Shown here one piece after another: positions 26,328 through 33,628 of a stretch of DNA of 64,000 bases. Origin of the DNA: Sinisalibacter lacisalsi (GTDB taxonomy: Bacteria > Pseudomonadota > Alphaproteobacteria > Rhodobacterales > Rhodobacteraceae); assembly GCF_014640115.1 (NCBI RefSeq), contig NZ_BMGI01000005.1, positions 186,001 through 250,000 of the forward strand, read 5' to 3'. Under the pieces are notes generated by a model. The model saw only the letters and a program-made list of their open reading frames with translations. It did not search any database and was not told the DNA's origin. The translations under genes and the position numbers were made by a program. Within the stretch, counting starts at the first letter, position 1. Each line of letters begins with the position of its first letter.

Positions 26328-27986
26328 TTACCGGCTCACCCGCGCCGCCAGCACAACCGCAACGAGCCCGACCAGGATCACCAGCATCGCCGCGGGCGCG
26401 GCCTGCCCGATCTGTTCGAGCGAGGCCTTCTCGTAAACCCGGGTGGAGAGCGTGTTGTAGTTGAACGGCCGCAGCAGGAGCGTCGCCGGAAGTTCCTTGA
26501 CGGAATCGACGAAAACGAGCAGCAGCGCGGTACCCACCGACCCCCGGATCAGCGGCACGTAGACCGAGCGCAGGGCGCCCCCCGCGCTTCGCCCGAGCGA
26601 GCGCGCGGCCATCGGCAGCGAGGGCGAAACCCGGTCCATCGCCGCCTCCGCCGCCCCTTGGGCGATGGCGAAGAAGCGCACGGAATAGGCGTAGATCACC
26701 GCGAAAGCGGTGCCGGTGAGCATCAGCCCCGGGTCCCAGCCGGTGAGGCCGAGGATCGCGTCGGCGAGCCGGTTGTCGATGCTGGCGAGCGGGATCAGGA
26801 TGCCGACGCCAAGCACCGCGCCTGGCGCGGCGTAGCCGATCGTCGAGATCGGCATGATCCGGCGCGGCAGTTTCGAGTTGGTGAGCTTGACGCCGTAGAC
26901 GAGGAACAGCGCGCCGATCACGGTGACGATAGCCGCGGTGCCGCCGACGAACAGGGTGTTGAGCATCGCCTGCACCAGGCCGGGCGCGAGCCAGCCCTCG
27001 GCATTGGCCAGCGCGTGCCACAGGATCACCCCGGCGGGCAGGATGAAGCCCACCGCGAAGGGCACGACGCACAGCGCCGTCGCCATCCAGCCCTGCCAGC
27101 CGGTGAGGCGGATGGTTTCCACCGGGCTGCTGTGCCGGGCGGTCTGGTAGAAACGGCTTTTCGACCGGCTCGCCTTCTCGATCGCCATCAGCGCGAGCAC
27201 GAGGACGAGGATCACCATGGCGAGCTGCGCCGCGCCGCCGGCGTTGCGCATTTCAAGCCAGGTGGTGAAGATGCCGGTGGTGAGCGTCTGCACCGCGAAG
27301 AAATCGACGACACCGAAGTCGGCCACGGTTTCCATCATCACGATGGCGGTGCCGGCGGCGATGGCGGGGCGGGCCAGCGGCAGGCCGACGCGCCAGAACC
27401 GTGCGAAGGGCCCCGCGCCGAGCGCCCGGGCGACCTCGTAGATCCCGCCCGATTGTTCGCGAAAGGCGGTGCGCGCGAGCAGGTAGACGTAGGGGTTGAG
27501 CGCCGCGGCCAGCACGATCACCGCCGCCCAGCGCGACCGGATCTCGGGGAACCAGTAGTCGCGCGCGTCCTGCCAGCCCATCAGCCCGCGCAGGCCGGTT
27601 TGCACCGGGCCGGAGTATTCGAGGAAATCGACGAGGGCATAGGCCCCGACGTAGGCCGGGATCGCCAGCGGAAACAGCAACAGCCATTCGAGGTAGCGCG
27701 ACCCGGGGAAGCGGTAGGTCGCGATCAGCCAGGCCGCGCCGGTCCCGACCACCGCCGCCAGCAACGCCACCGACCCGGCGATCAGCGCGGTGTTGGAAAT
27801 GTAGCGCGGCAGCGTCGTGGCCATGAGGTGCGGCCAGACGTTGTCTTCGGGGTTCAGCGCCATCCACAGAACGGCGAGGATCGGCCCGACCACCGCGAGC
27901 CCGATCACCAGCGCACCGATCGACCACGGGCTCGGGCGGCGCAGCCCCGGACGGGGCAGGGAAACTTGAGTCTTTTCGTCGGCCAT
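26328..27986 (-). CDS. Iron(III) ABC transporter permease (FbpB/SfuB type), orphan
   Basis: A 552-residue permease made of two fused binding-protein-dependent transport domains (about residues 60-270 and 340-545) with around twelve membrane segments. This fused layout is typical of ferric-iron and thiamine importers (FbpB, ThiP). The substrate-binding protein and ATPase are absent on either side, so partners must be encoded elsewhere. AAGGGG precedes the ATG at 27986. Confidence 0.85.
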   Translation of the reverse strand: MADEKTQVSLPRPGLRRPSPWSIGALVIGLAVVGPILAVLWMALNPEDNVWPHLMATTLPRYISNTALIAGSVALLAAVVGTGAAWLIATYRFPGSRYLEWLLLFPLAIPAYVGAYALVDFLEYSGPVQTGLRGLMGWQDARDYWFPEIRSRWAAVIVLAAALNPYVYLLARTAFREQSGGIYEVARALGAGPFARFWRVGLPLARPAIAAGTAIVMMETVADFGVVDFFAVQTLTTGIFTTWLEMRNAGGAAQLAMVILVLVLALMAIEKASRSKSRFYQTARHSSPVETIRLTGWQGWMATALCVVPFAVGFILPAGVILWHALANAEGWLAPGLVQAMLNTLFVGGTAAIVTVIGALFLVYGVKLTNSKLPRRIMPISTIGYAAPGAVLGVGILIPLASIDNRLADAILGLTGWDPGLMLTGTAFAVIYAYSVRFFAIAQGAAEAAMDRVSPSLPMAARSLGRSAGGALRSVYVPLIRGSVGTALLLVFVDSVKELPATLLLRPFNYNTLSTRVYEKASLEQIGQAAPAAMLVILVGLVAVVLAARVSR

Positions 27987-28076
27987 CGTCGCCCCTTATA
28001 ACCGGTTTATCTAGACGGAAAACCCGGTATATTGCAGGGAAATTCCAGCAAGCGAGATCGCAGGCACCCTCACCTC

Positions 28077-28961
28077 ATGCACTCCACCAACATATCCATC
28101 CACTTCGGCGCGCATTGCACCGACGATGACCAGTTGATCAAGTCCCTGCTGCGAAATCAGGACGTGTTGTCGGAGCACGGGGTCAGCGTGCCGGGGCCCG
28201 GCCGCTACCGCCCGCTGCTGCGCGAGGTGCTCGACAGACTCGACGGCGCGCCCGCCAATCTCGATACCCAGGACGTGATCTTCGAGGCGATCCTCGAGAG
28301 CGACGGAACCGAACGGCTGGTGCTTTCGAACGACAATTTCCTCGGCAACTCGGTGAATGCGCTCAAGAACGGCCTGCTCTACCGCAACGCCGGGCGCAAT
28401 TCGGCGGCGCTGCGCAACCTGTTTCCCGACAGCCATGTCGAGTTCTTCCTCGCCGTGCGCAACCCGGCCACCTTCGTTCCGGCACTGCACCAGGTGGTGC
28501 AGCCCGGCCCCTTCGAGGATTACGTCGCCGGGGTCGATCCCGATACGCTGGTGTGGTCGGACGTCGTGCTCGACATCCGCGAGCACAATCCCGAAACGCC
28601 AATCACGGTCTGGTGCAACGAAGACACGCCGATGATCTGGCCCGAGGTGATGCACGAGGTTGGCGGGCTCGACCCGCAGGTCAAGCTCATGGGCGGCTTC
28701 GATATTCTCGCCCGGATCATGGCCAAGGAAGGGATCAAGCGGCTGCGCAGCTACCTCGCGAGCCACCCGCCGGCCAACGAGATCCAGCGGCGCCGGGTGT
28801 TGGCGGCCTTCCTCGACAAATACGCTCTCGACGACGAGGTGGAGGAAGAGATCGACCTGCCGGGCTGGACCCCGGAGTTGATGGACCAGTTCACCGCCAA
28901 TTACGATGACGACCTGATCGAGATCGCCCGCATCCCCGGCGTGACGGTGCTGACCGCCTGA
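28077..28961 (+). CDS. Hypothetical protein, sulfotransferase-like fold suspected
   Basis: A 294-residue protein. The N-terminus (IHFGAHCTDDDQLIKSLLRN, then HGVSVPGPGRYRPLLREVL) resembles bacterial sulfotransferase-like proteins, whose P-loop is GxxKTGTT; here the loop reads HFGAHCTDDD and lacks the Lys and Ser/Thr pair. It may be an inactive member or a different activity. The rest has alternating helices and the acidic C-terminus MDQFTANYDDDLIEIA. The Met at 28077 was chosen over an upstream frame; no strong ribosome site. It converges on gapR with an 18-bp gap. Confidence 0.6.
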   Translation: MHSTNISIHFGAHCTDDDQLIKSLLRNQDVLSEHGVSVPGPGRYRPLLREVLDRLDGAPANLDTQDVIFEAILESDGTERLVLSNDNFLGNSVNALKNGLLYRNAGRNSAALRNLFPDSHVEFFLAVRNPATFVPALHQVVQPGPFEDYVAGVDPDTLVWSDVVLDIREHNPETPITVWCNEDTPMIWPEVMHEVGGLDPQVKLMGGFDILARIMAKEGIKRLRSYLASHPPANEIQRRRVLAAFLDKYALDDEVEEEIDLPGWTPELMDQFTANYDDDLIEIARIPGVTVLTA

Positions 28962-28979
28962 TCCGCCGGGGCGCGAAGG

Positions 28980-29249
28980 TCACATCCCCAGCGCTTCCTT
29001 GTACATCTCGAGCACCGCTTCTTCCTCGGCGATATCGTCGCGGTCGCGCTTGCGCAGCGCGATCACCTTGCGCATCACCTTGGTGTCGTAGCCGCGCGCC
29101 TTGGCCTCGGCCATCACTTCTTTCTGCTGGTCGGCGATGTCTTTCTTCTCGGCGTCGAGCCGCTCGAACCGTTCGATGAACTGGCGCAGTTCGTCGGCCG
29201 TCACGCGGTAGCTTTCGGGCTTGGTGATATCGTCTGAGGGCGTGTCCAT
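28980..29249 (-). CDS. gapR: GapR nucleoid-associated protein (DUF2312)
   Basis: An 89-residue GapR protein, which binds overtwisted, AT-rich DNA ahead of polymerases and helps topoisomerases act, notably in alphaproteobacteria. The helical coiled-coil core LRQFIERFERLDAEKKDIAD then VMAEAKARGYDTKVMRKVIA is highly typical, as is the C-terminal RKRDRDDIAEEEAVLEMYKEAL. GGAGG lies five bases before the ATG at 29249. Normal length. Confidence 0.94.
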   Translation of the reverse strand: MDTPSDDITKPESYRVTADELRQFIERFERLDAEKKDIADQQKEVMAEAKARGYDTKVMRKVIALRKRDRDDIAEEEAVLEMYKEALGM

Positions 29250-29428
29250 CGGGTCCTCCGGGGGGTTGGGTCGCGCCTTGCTACCCGGGCCGACCGCATC
29301 CTTCAAGGGTGTTCCGGCGCCGCGCCGCGCCCCGGCGGGTCGTTGCGGTTTCGGGCTTCAATCCGGCGCTGTCGCGCGCTATGTCCGCAACGCAGACGCC
29401 GCCCACCGGCGGCGGGGAGGATACGTGC

Positions 29429-29644
29429 ATGGACTGGCTCATCTTCACGGGTGCGATCGTCGCGGGCATCGGCCTCGCGGGGCTCGTGCTTTCCATGGTC
29501 CGGGTTGTGAAAGCCAAGCGGGCCGGCCTTGACGACGAGGCGCTCAAGCAGGCGGTGGCCCGCGCCCTGCCGCTCAACATGGGGGCCTTCGCGCTCTCCG
29601 CCATCGGCTTGATGATGGTTGTTGTCGGCGTGATCCTCACCTGA
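29429..29644 (+). CDS. Small two-helix membrane protein
   Basis: A 71-residue protein with two hydrophobic segments (residues 3-22 and 50-70) and a positively charged loop (VKAKRAGLDDEALKQAVAR). Unknown function. GGGAGG is eight bases upstream of the ATG. Its last 8 bp overlap the end of the convergent FadB-like gene. Confidence 0.6.
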   Translation: MDWLIFTGAIVAGIGLAGLVLSMVRVVKAKRAGLDDEALKQAVARALPLNMGAFALSAIGLMMVVVGVILT

Positions 29645-31748
29645 CCCCGCCGCTTCCGTCCGGAGGCCGGCTGGCCGCACCGGCATTGAGCCGCGCGAAG
29701 CTGGCGCCCTCCTTGATCAACTTGTCGAACAGCGGCGACGGCGGGCCAAGCCCGGCCCCGCTCCCGTCGAGCGCGCGCAGCCGGTTGCGCACATTCAGCA
29801 GCCCGGCGGCATCGGCGGCCCGCATCGGCCCGCCGCGCCAGCGCGGATAGGCGAAGCCCGCGAGCATCGCCGCGTCGATGTCGGACGGGCGATGGGCGAC
29901 GCCCTCGGCGACGAGCCGCGCGCCCGCGTTGGCCATCGCCAGCGCCGCGCGTTCGGCGATCCCTGTTTGCGCCGGTCGAGGCCCGCCCGTTCCGGGATCG
30001 GCGCGCAGCCCGGCGACGACCGCGGCAAGACCCGGCGCCGGGCCATCGGCTCTGCCGCCGGCGCCATAGCTGTAGAACCCCCGGCCAACCGCCCGGCCCA
30101 GCAGCCCCGCGCTGGCCATGCCACCGAGCAACGCGCCGCCCGGGCCGGACCAGCCCAGCGCGGCGAGACGGTCGAGCCCGGCAAGATCGGCGAGCTGGAA
30201 GGGGCCGAGCGCGAAACCGTAGTCCCGCAGGGCCGTATCGGTCTCGACCAGGCCGGCACCACCCAGCAGCGCCTCGGACGCCACGCCGAAAAGCGCGGCG
30301 AACACCGGCAGCGTGAGGCTGTCGCCGCCGGCACCCGGCAGCACCGCCAGCTTGCCCAGCGCCCGGGCGAAGGCCACGCCGGTGGCGGCGAGGTCCGGCG
30401 CGGCCTCGGGCGGACAGACCACCTCCAGCAGCCGCACCCGCTGCGCCGGCAGGAAGAACCGCAGGCCGATCACGTCCGCCGGGCGGCCCGAGGCACGGGC
30501 GAGCGCGGCAAGGTCGGGGCCGAGGCCCGCGCTCGCCAGCACCGTGCCCGGCCGCGTCACCGCGCCGGCCCGGGCAAAGACCGCGCGCCGGCCTTCGAGA
30601 TCCTCGGGGAGCGCCTCGATCACGAGGTCGGCCCCGGCGAGCGCCTCGATCTCGTCCGCCACCGCCAGCCGGTCGATCTGGTCGGCGCGGGCGGCCGCGT
30701 CGAGCCGCCCGAGACCGGCCTCGCGCGTGATCCCGGCCACGATCCGCGCGCGGGCCGCCGAGCGGCTGACGGCATCCTTTTCCACCAGCGTCACCGCGAA
30801 GCCCACCGCGAGGCAGGCGCGCAGGATCCCCGCGCCAAGCCGCCCGCCACCGACCACCCCAACCCGCGCCACCGCGCGCGGCGCCTGCCCGGCCAGCGCG
30901 GGGTGACGCAGCGTGCGGCGCTCGGCGAGGAAGGCATCGCGCAGCGCCCGGGCCTGATCGCTCGCGACCAGCGCTTCGAACTGCGCCCGCTCCATCGCCC
31001 GCCCTGCCTCGAACGGCAGGAGCAGCGCCGCCTCCACGATATTGACGGCCCGATGCACCACGTCGCGCCGATCGCCGGCAATGCCGGCGCGGCGTTCGGC
31101 GATGGCTTGAAGGTAGCCCGCCGGATCGGCGAAGCCCTCGCGGCGCGCACCGGTGGGCCTTGGCCCGGCCTCGGCGCGCGCGAGGTTGCGCGCCGAGCCG
31201 AACGCCGCGCGGTCGAGGTTTTTCTCGATCACCCTGTCCGCCAGCCCGAGCTGCGCGGCTGCCTCGGCGCCGACCGGGCGGCCGGAGATCAGCATGTCGA
31301 GCGCGATGCGCGCGCCGACGATCCGGGCGAGGCGCTGCCCGCCCCCGGCCGAGGGCACCAGCCCGAGCGCCACCCCGGGCAGGCCGAGCCGCGCCCCTGA
31401 GTGGACAAGGCGGTAATGGCAGGCGAGCGCGAGTTCGAAGCCGCCGCCGAGCGCATTGCCGTGAATCGCGGCGAGCACCGGTTTCGGCGCATCCTCGATG
31501 CGCTGGCATAGATCGGCGAGCGTCGGCGCGGCATCGGGGCGGAACAGGTCGCGCAGATCGGCACCGGCGGAAAAGCCGCGGCCTTCGGCCCGGATCACGA
31601 TGGCGGACACAGCAGGATCGGCGAGCGCGGCGTCCAACGCCGCGACGAGACCGACGCGCACGGCGCGGTCCATCGCGTTGACCGGGGGATTGTCGATGGC
31701 GACAAGCGCCACGGCTTCGCGCAGCCTGACCCGAACGACCTCGCCCAT
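29637..31748 (-). CDS. FadB/FadJ-like multifunctional protein, catalytic residues altered
   Basis: A 703-residue fusion of a crotonase domain (1-180), a linker, an NAD-binding 3-hydroxyacyl-CoA dehydrogenase domain (295-475) and a C-terminal dehydrogenase domain. In the crotonase part the first catalytic Glu is present (GGGFE, E105) but the second, usually in PEV, is Gly (G125). In the dehydrogenase part the catalytic His of GLHFFxPA is Arg (R430), while its partner Glu (E442) remains; the SNTS motif is replaced by SAGLG. The NAD site is GGGRLGAG. The gene is full length and its codons are normal, so it is expressed or maintained, but neither classic reaction looks possible. Confidence 0.85.
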   Translation of the reverse strand: MGEVVRVRLREAVALVAIDNPPVNAMDRAVRVGLVAALDAALADPAVSAIVIRAEGRGFSAGADLRDLFRPDAAPTLADLCQRIEDAPKPVLAAIHGNALGGGFELALACHYRLVHSGARLGLPGVALGLVPSAGGGQRLARIVGARIALDMLISGRPVGAEAAAQLGLADRVIEKNLDRAAFGSARNLARAEAGPRPTGARREGFADPAGYLQAIAERRAGIAGDRRDVVHRAVNIVEAALLLPFEAGRAMERAQFEALVASDQARALRDAFLAERRTLRHPALAGQAPRAVARVGVVGGGRLGAGILRACLAVGFAVTLVEKDAVSRSAARARIVAGITREAGLGRLDAAARADQIDRLAVADEIEALAGADLVIEALPEDLEGRRAVFARAGAVTRPGTVLASAGLGPDLAALARASGRPADVIGLRFFLPAQRVRLLEVVCPPEAAPDLAATGVAFARALGKLAVLPGAGGDSLTLPVFAALFGVASEALLGGAGLVETDTALRDYGFALGPFQLADLAGLDRLAALGWSGPGGALLGGMASAGLLGRAVGRGFYSYGAGGRADGPAPGLAAVVAGLRADPGTGGPRPAQTGIAERAALAMANAGARLVAEGVAHRPSDIDAAMLAGFAYPRWRGGPMRAADAAGLLNVRNRLRALDGSGAGLGPPSPLFDKLIKEGASFARLNAGAASRPPDGSGGVR

Positions 31749-31855
31749 ATACCCCCACCAGCGCCACCATGAACGGCGGCAACCCGCTTACCAGACAATG
31801 CAGGGATCCTAGGCGCAGGCCCCACGCATGCAAAGCGCAATCGCCGGGGCCGGCG

Positions 31856-32068
31856 TCAGACCGGCACGTTGTCGAAGCCGTCGTCGTCGTCGTCGTCGGA
31901 CAGGTCTTCCTCGAACTGCTTCAGGTCGGCGGGCACGGGCAGACCCAGCGCGCGCAGTTCCGCCAGTTTCACGCGGATCTGCTCCTGCAGCACGTGGCGG
32001 TCTTCCGGCCGTTCGGCGATTTCCACCATCAAGGCGTCGATCGCGGCCTTGATCTCTTCGAATGCCAT
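31856..32068 (-). CDS. Small acidic protein, function unknown
   Basis: A 70-residue acidic protein of two short helices (MAFEEIKAAIDALMVEIAER and EQIRVKLAELRALGLPV) ending in an Asp run (SDDDDDDGFDN). GAGGAGG lies five bases upstream of the ATG at 32068. Same direction as the DksA-like gene 25 bp upstream, so probably co-transcribed. I do not recognise the family. Confidence 0.65.
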   Translation of the reverse strand: MAFEEIKAAIDALMVEIAERPEDRHVLQEQIRVKLAELRALGLPVPADLKQFEEDLSDDDDDDGFDNVPV

Positions 32069-32093
32069 GTTGCCTCCTCGCTGACGCGCGGCC

Positions 32094-32420
32094 TCAGCCG
32101 CGCTTGTCTGCGCAATCGCGGCAGAACGGGGTGTAGGGCACGACGTCGAGCCGTTCCTCGGAGATCTCGTCGCCACAGCTGACGCAATAGCCGTATTCGC
32201 CCGTCTGCACACGCTCGAGCGCGGCCTGGATCTTGGCGATTTCGGCCTTGCCCGAGACGCCCATGCCTTCGAGCACCTCGTCGCCTTCGCGCTCGGTCGC
32301 CAGTTCTTCCCAGTCCTTCGACTGGTGGCTGTCGAGCGTCTCGTCGATTTCACGCAGCCGTTCGATCAGTTCGTCGCGGCGGCTTTCGAGAATGCCACGG
32401 AATTTCTCGGTGTTGACCAT
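32094..32420 (-). CDS. DksA/TraR-type C4 zinc-finger protein
   Basis: A 108-residue DksA/TraR-family protein. The coiled-coil half (residues 1-75) precedes a four-cysteine zinc finger (YCVSCGDEI and PFCRDCA, residues 79-104). DksA-type proteins insert into the RNA polymerase secondary channel and alter promoter output with ppGpp. The length and zinc finger fit the shorter alphaproteobacterial paralogue class. It lies upstream of the acidic small protein. GAGGAGG precedes the ATG. Confidence 0.9.
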   Translation of the reverse strand: MVNTEKFRGILESRRDELIERLREIDETLDSHQSKDWEELATEREGDEVLEGMGVSGKAEIAKIQAALERVQTGEYGYCVSCGDEISEERLDVVPYTPFCRDCADKRG

Positions 32421-32503
32421 AATAGCCTCCTCGGGTTCGACACATGGTGCCTGCACAGGACCCGGGCGCGCCTTGATACAGGTCAAGCCCGCGGCCGATG
32501 CGG

Positions 32504-33547
32504 TCAAGGCCCGTCGTCAACCGATGGCATCGCGTCCGGATCGCTGCCGAAGGCCGCCAGCGGGTCAGGGTCCGGCCCCGGGAGGGCGGCGGCAGGCGCA
32601 GGCGCGGTGTCGGCCACGGGGAGGGAGAGACCGGCGGCGGCGACGCCCTGCCCGGCCATGGACGCCCCGGCATCCGCCGGCGCGGCAAGCCGCAATGCGC
32701 GATGGCCGAGGGCCTGGCCGAGGCGGCCGCGCGCCACCACCCGGCCCTCCAGATCCTCCAGCGCAACCTCCGAGAGAGCGGCGCGGGGCAGCGTGATCTC
32801 CGAGCCGACCTGCAGCGCACCCAGCTCGGCCAGCGTGATCCGGCGGCGGGCGAGCCGGGCCACGAGATGCGCTTTCGCCGCCATCACCCGGTCCTGCAGC
32901 GCCTCGGTGAAGCCCTCCGCGTCGCCCAGCGCGCGCGCGCCCCGGCCCGGTGGATCCTGCGGCAGCAGGATCTGGAGCTGGCCGGTCTTGGCGCCGTGGC
33001 CAAAATCCACCGAAACCGAAAAGCTCCGGTACGCGATATCGTCGAGCGTCATCGCCACCGCGCGCGGCTCGGCCAGCGCCATGGCGTAGCGGTAGCCGGT
33101 GAGCGCGGGCGCGAGGTCAAGCCCCGCTTCGCCCACCCGCTGCTCAAGGCTCTCGAGCACGCGGTCGATGAAATCGGCGCACATGACCGCGTCGGTCCGC
33201 GTTGGCGCGCGCGGCTCGGCCGGGCGGGGCACGACGCGGCCGGTGGTCTGCATCTCGATCAGCGCCGCGACGGCCTGGGCATCGAGCACGACCAGGCCGA
33301 AGCCGCCGCCCGGCCCCTCGACCAGCGCCAGCAAAGGCTGCTCGGGCAGCGCCTCGCCGGCCCGCTCCAGCGTGACCCGCGCCTCCACCACCCTTCCCGC
33401 AACCGCCACCAGCGCGGCCACGTCCTGCGCGGCCTGCGCCACGGCGGCGCGCAGGGCCTTTTCGGGAGTGACCTGGCCGATCTCGGGCGGCGGACGCCCC
33501 GCCCCGGCCTTGCGCCGCATCGCGCTTGGATGGTCTGTTTCCTGCAT
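32504..33547 (-). CDS. FliM/FliN-family motor-switch-like protein
   Basis: A 347-residue protein with a FliM-type middle domain (VMCADFIDRVLESLEQ, near residues 120-136, and SVSVDFGHGAKTGQLQILLP) and a C-terminal SpoA/FliN-like beta domain (LAELGALQVGSEITLPRAAL). It ends in a Pro/Ala/Asp-rich tail. FliM forms the flagellar C-ring; no other flagellar or type III genes are in the window. Start is uncertain: 33547 (MQETD) or 33520 (MRRKAG), neither with a good ribosome site. Confidence 0.75.
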   Translation of the reverse strand: MQETDHPSAMRRKAGAGRPPPEIGQVTPEKALRAAVAQAAQDVAALVAVAGRVVEARVTLERAGEALPEQPLLALVEGPGGGFGLVVLDAQAVAALIEMQTTGRVVPRPAEPRAPTRTDAVMCADFIDRVLESLEQRVGEAGLDLAPALTGYRYAMALAEPRAVAMTLDDIAYRSFSVSVDFGHGAKTGQLQILLPQDPPGRGARALGDAEGFTEALQDRVMAAKAHLVARLARRRITLAELGALQVGSEITLPRAALSEVALEDLEGRVVARGRLGQALGHRALRLAAPADAGASMAGQGVAAAGLSLPVADTAPAPAAALPGPDPDPLAAFGSDPDAMPSVDDGP

Positions 33548-33628
33548 TTCCACACACCGGCTGGCTTGCAGGAAGGTGTGGCAGGACAAGGTTTACAAAG
33601 TGTTGAGATCGCAGATCGTCGCCCGCGA

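Noticed and set aside
26325-28001. 558-codon plus-strand frame opposite the FbpB-type permease
   Set aside because: Low-complexity, Arg/His/Gln-rich; the minus strand carries clear permease segments.
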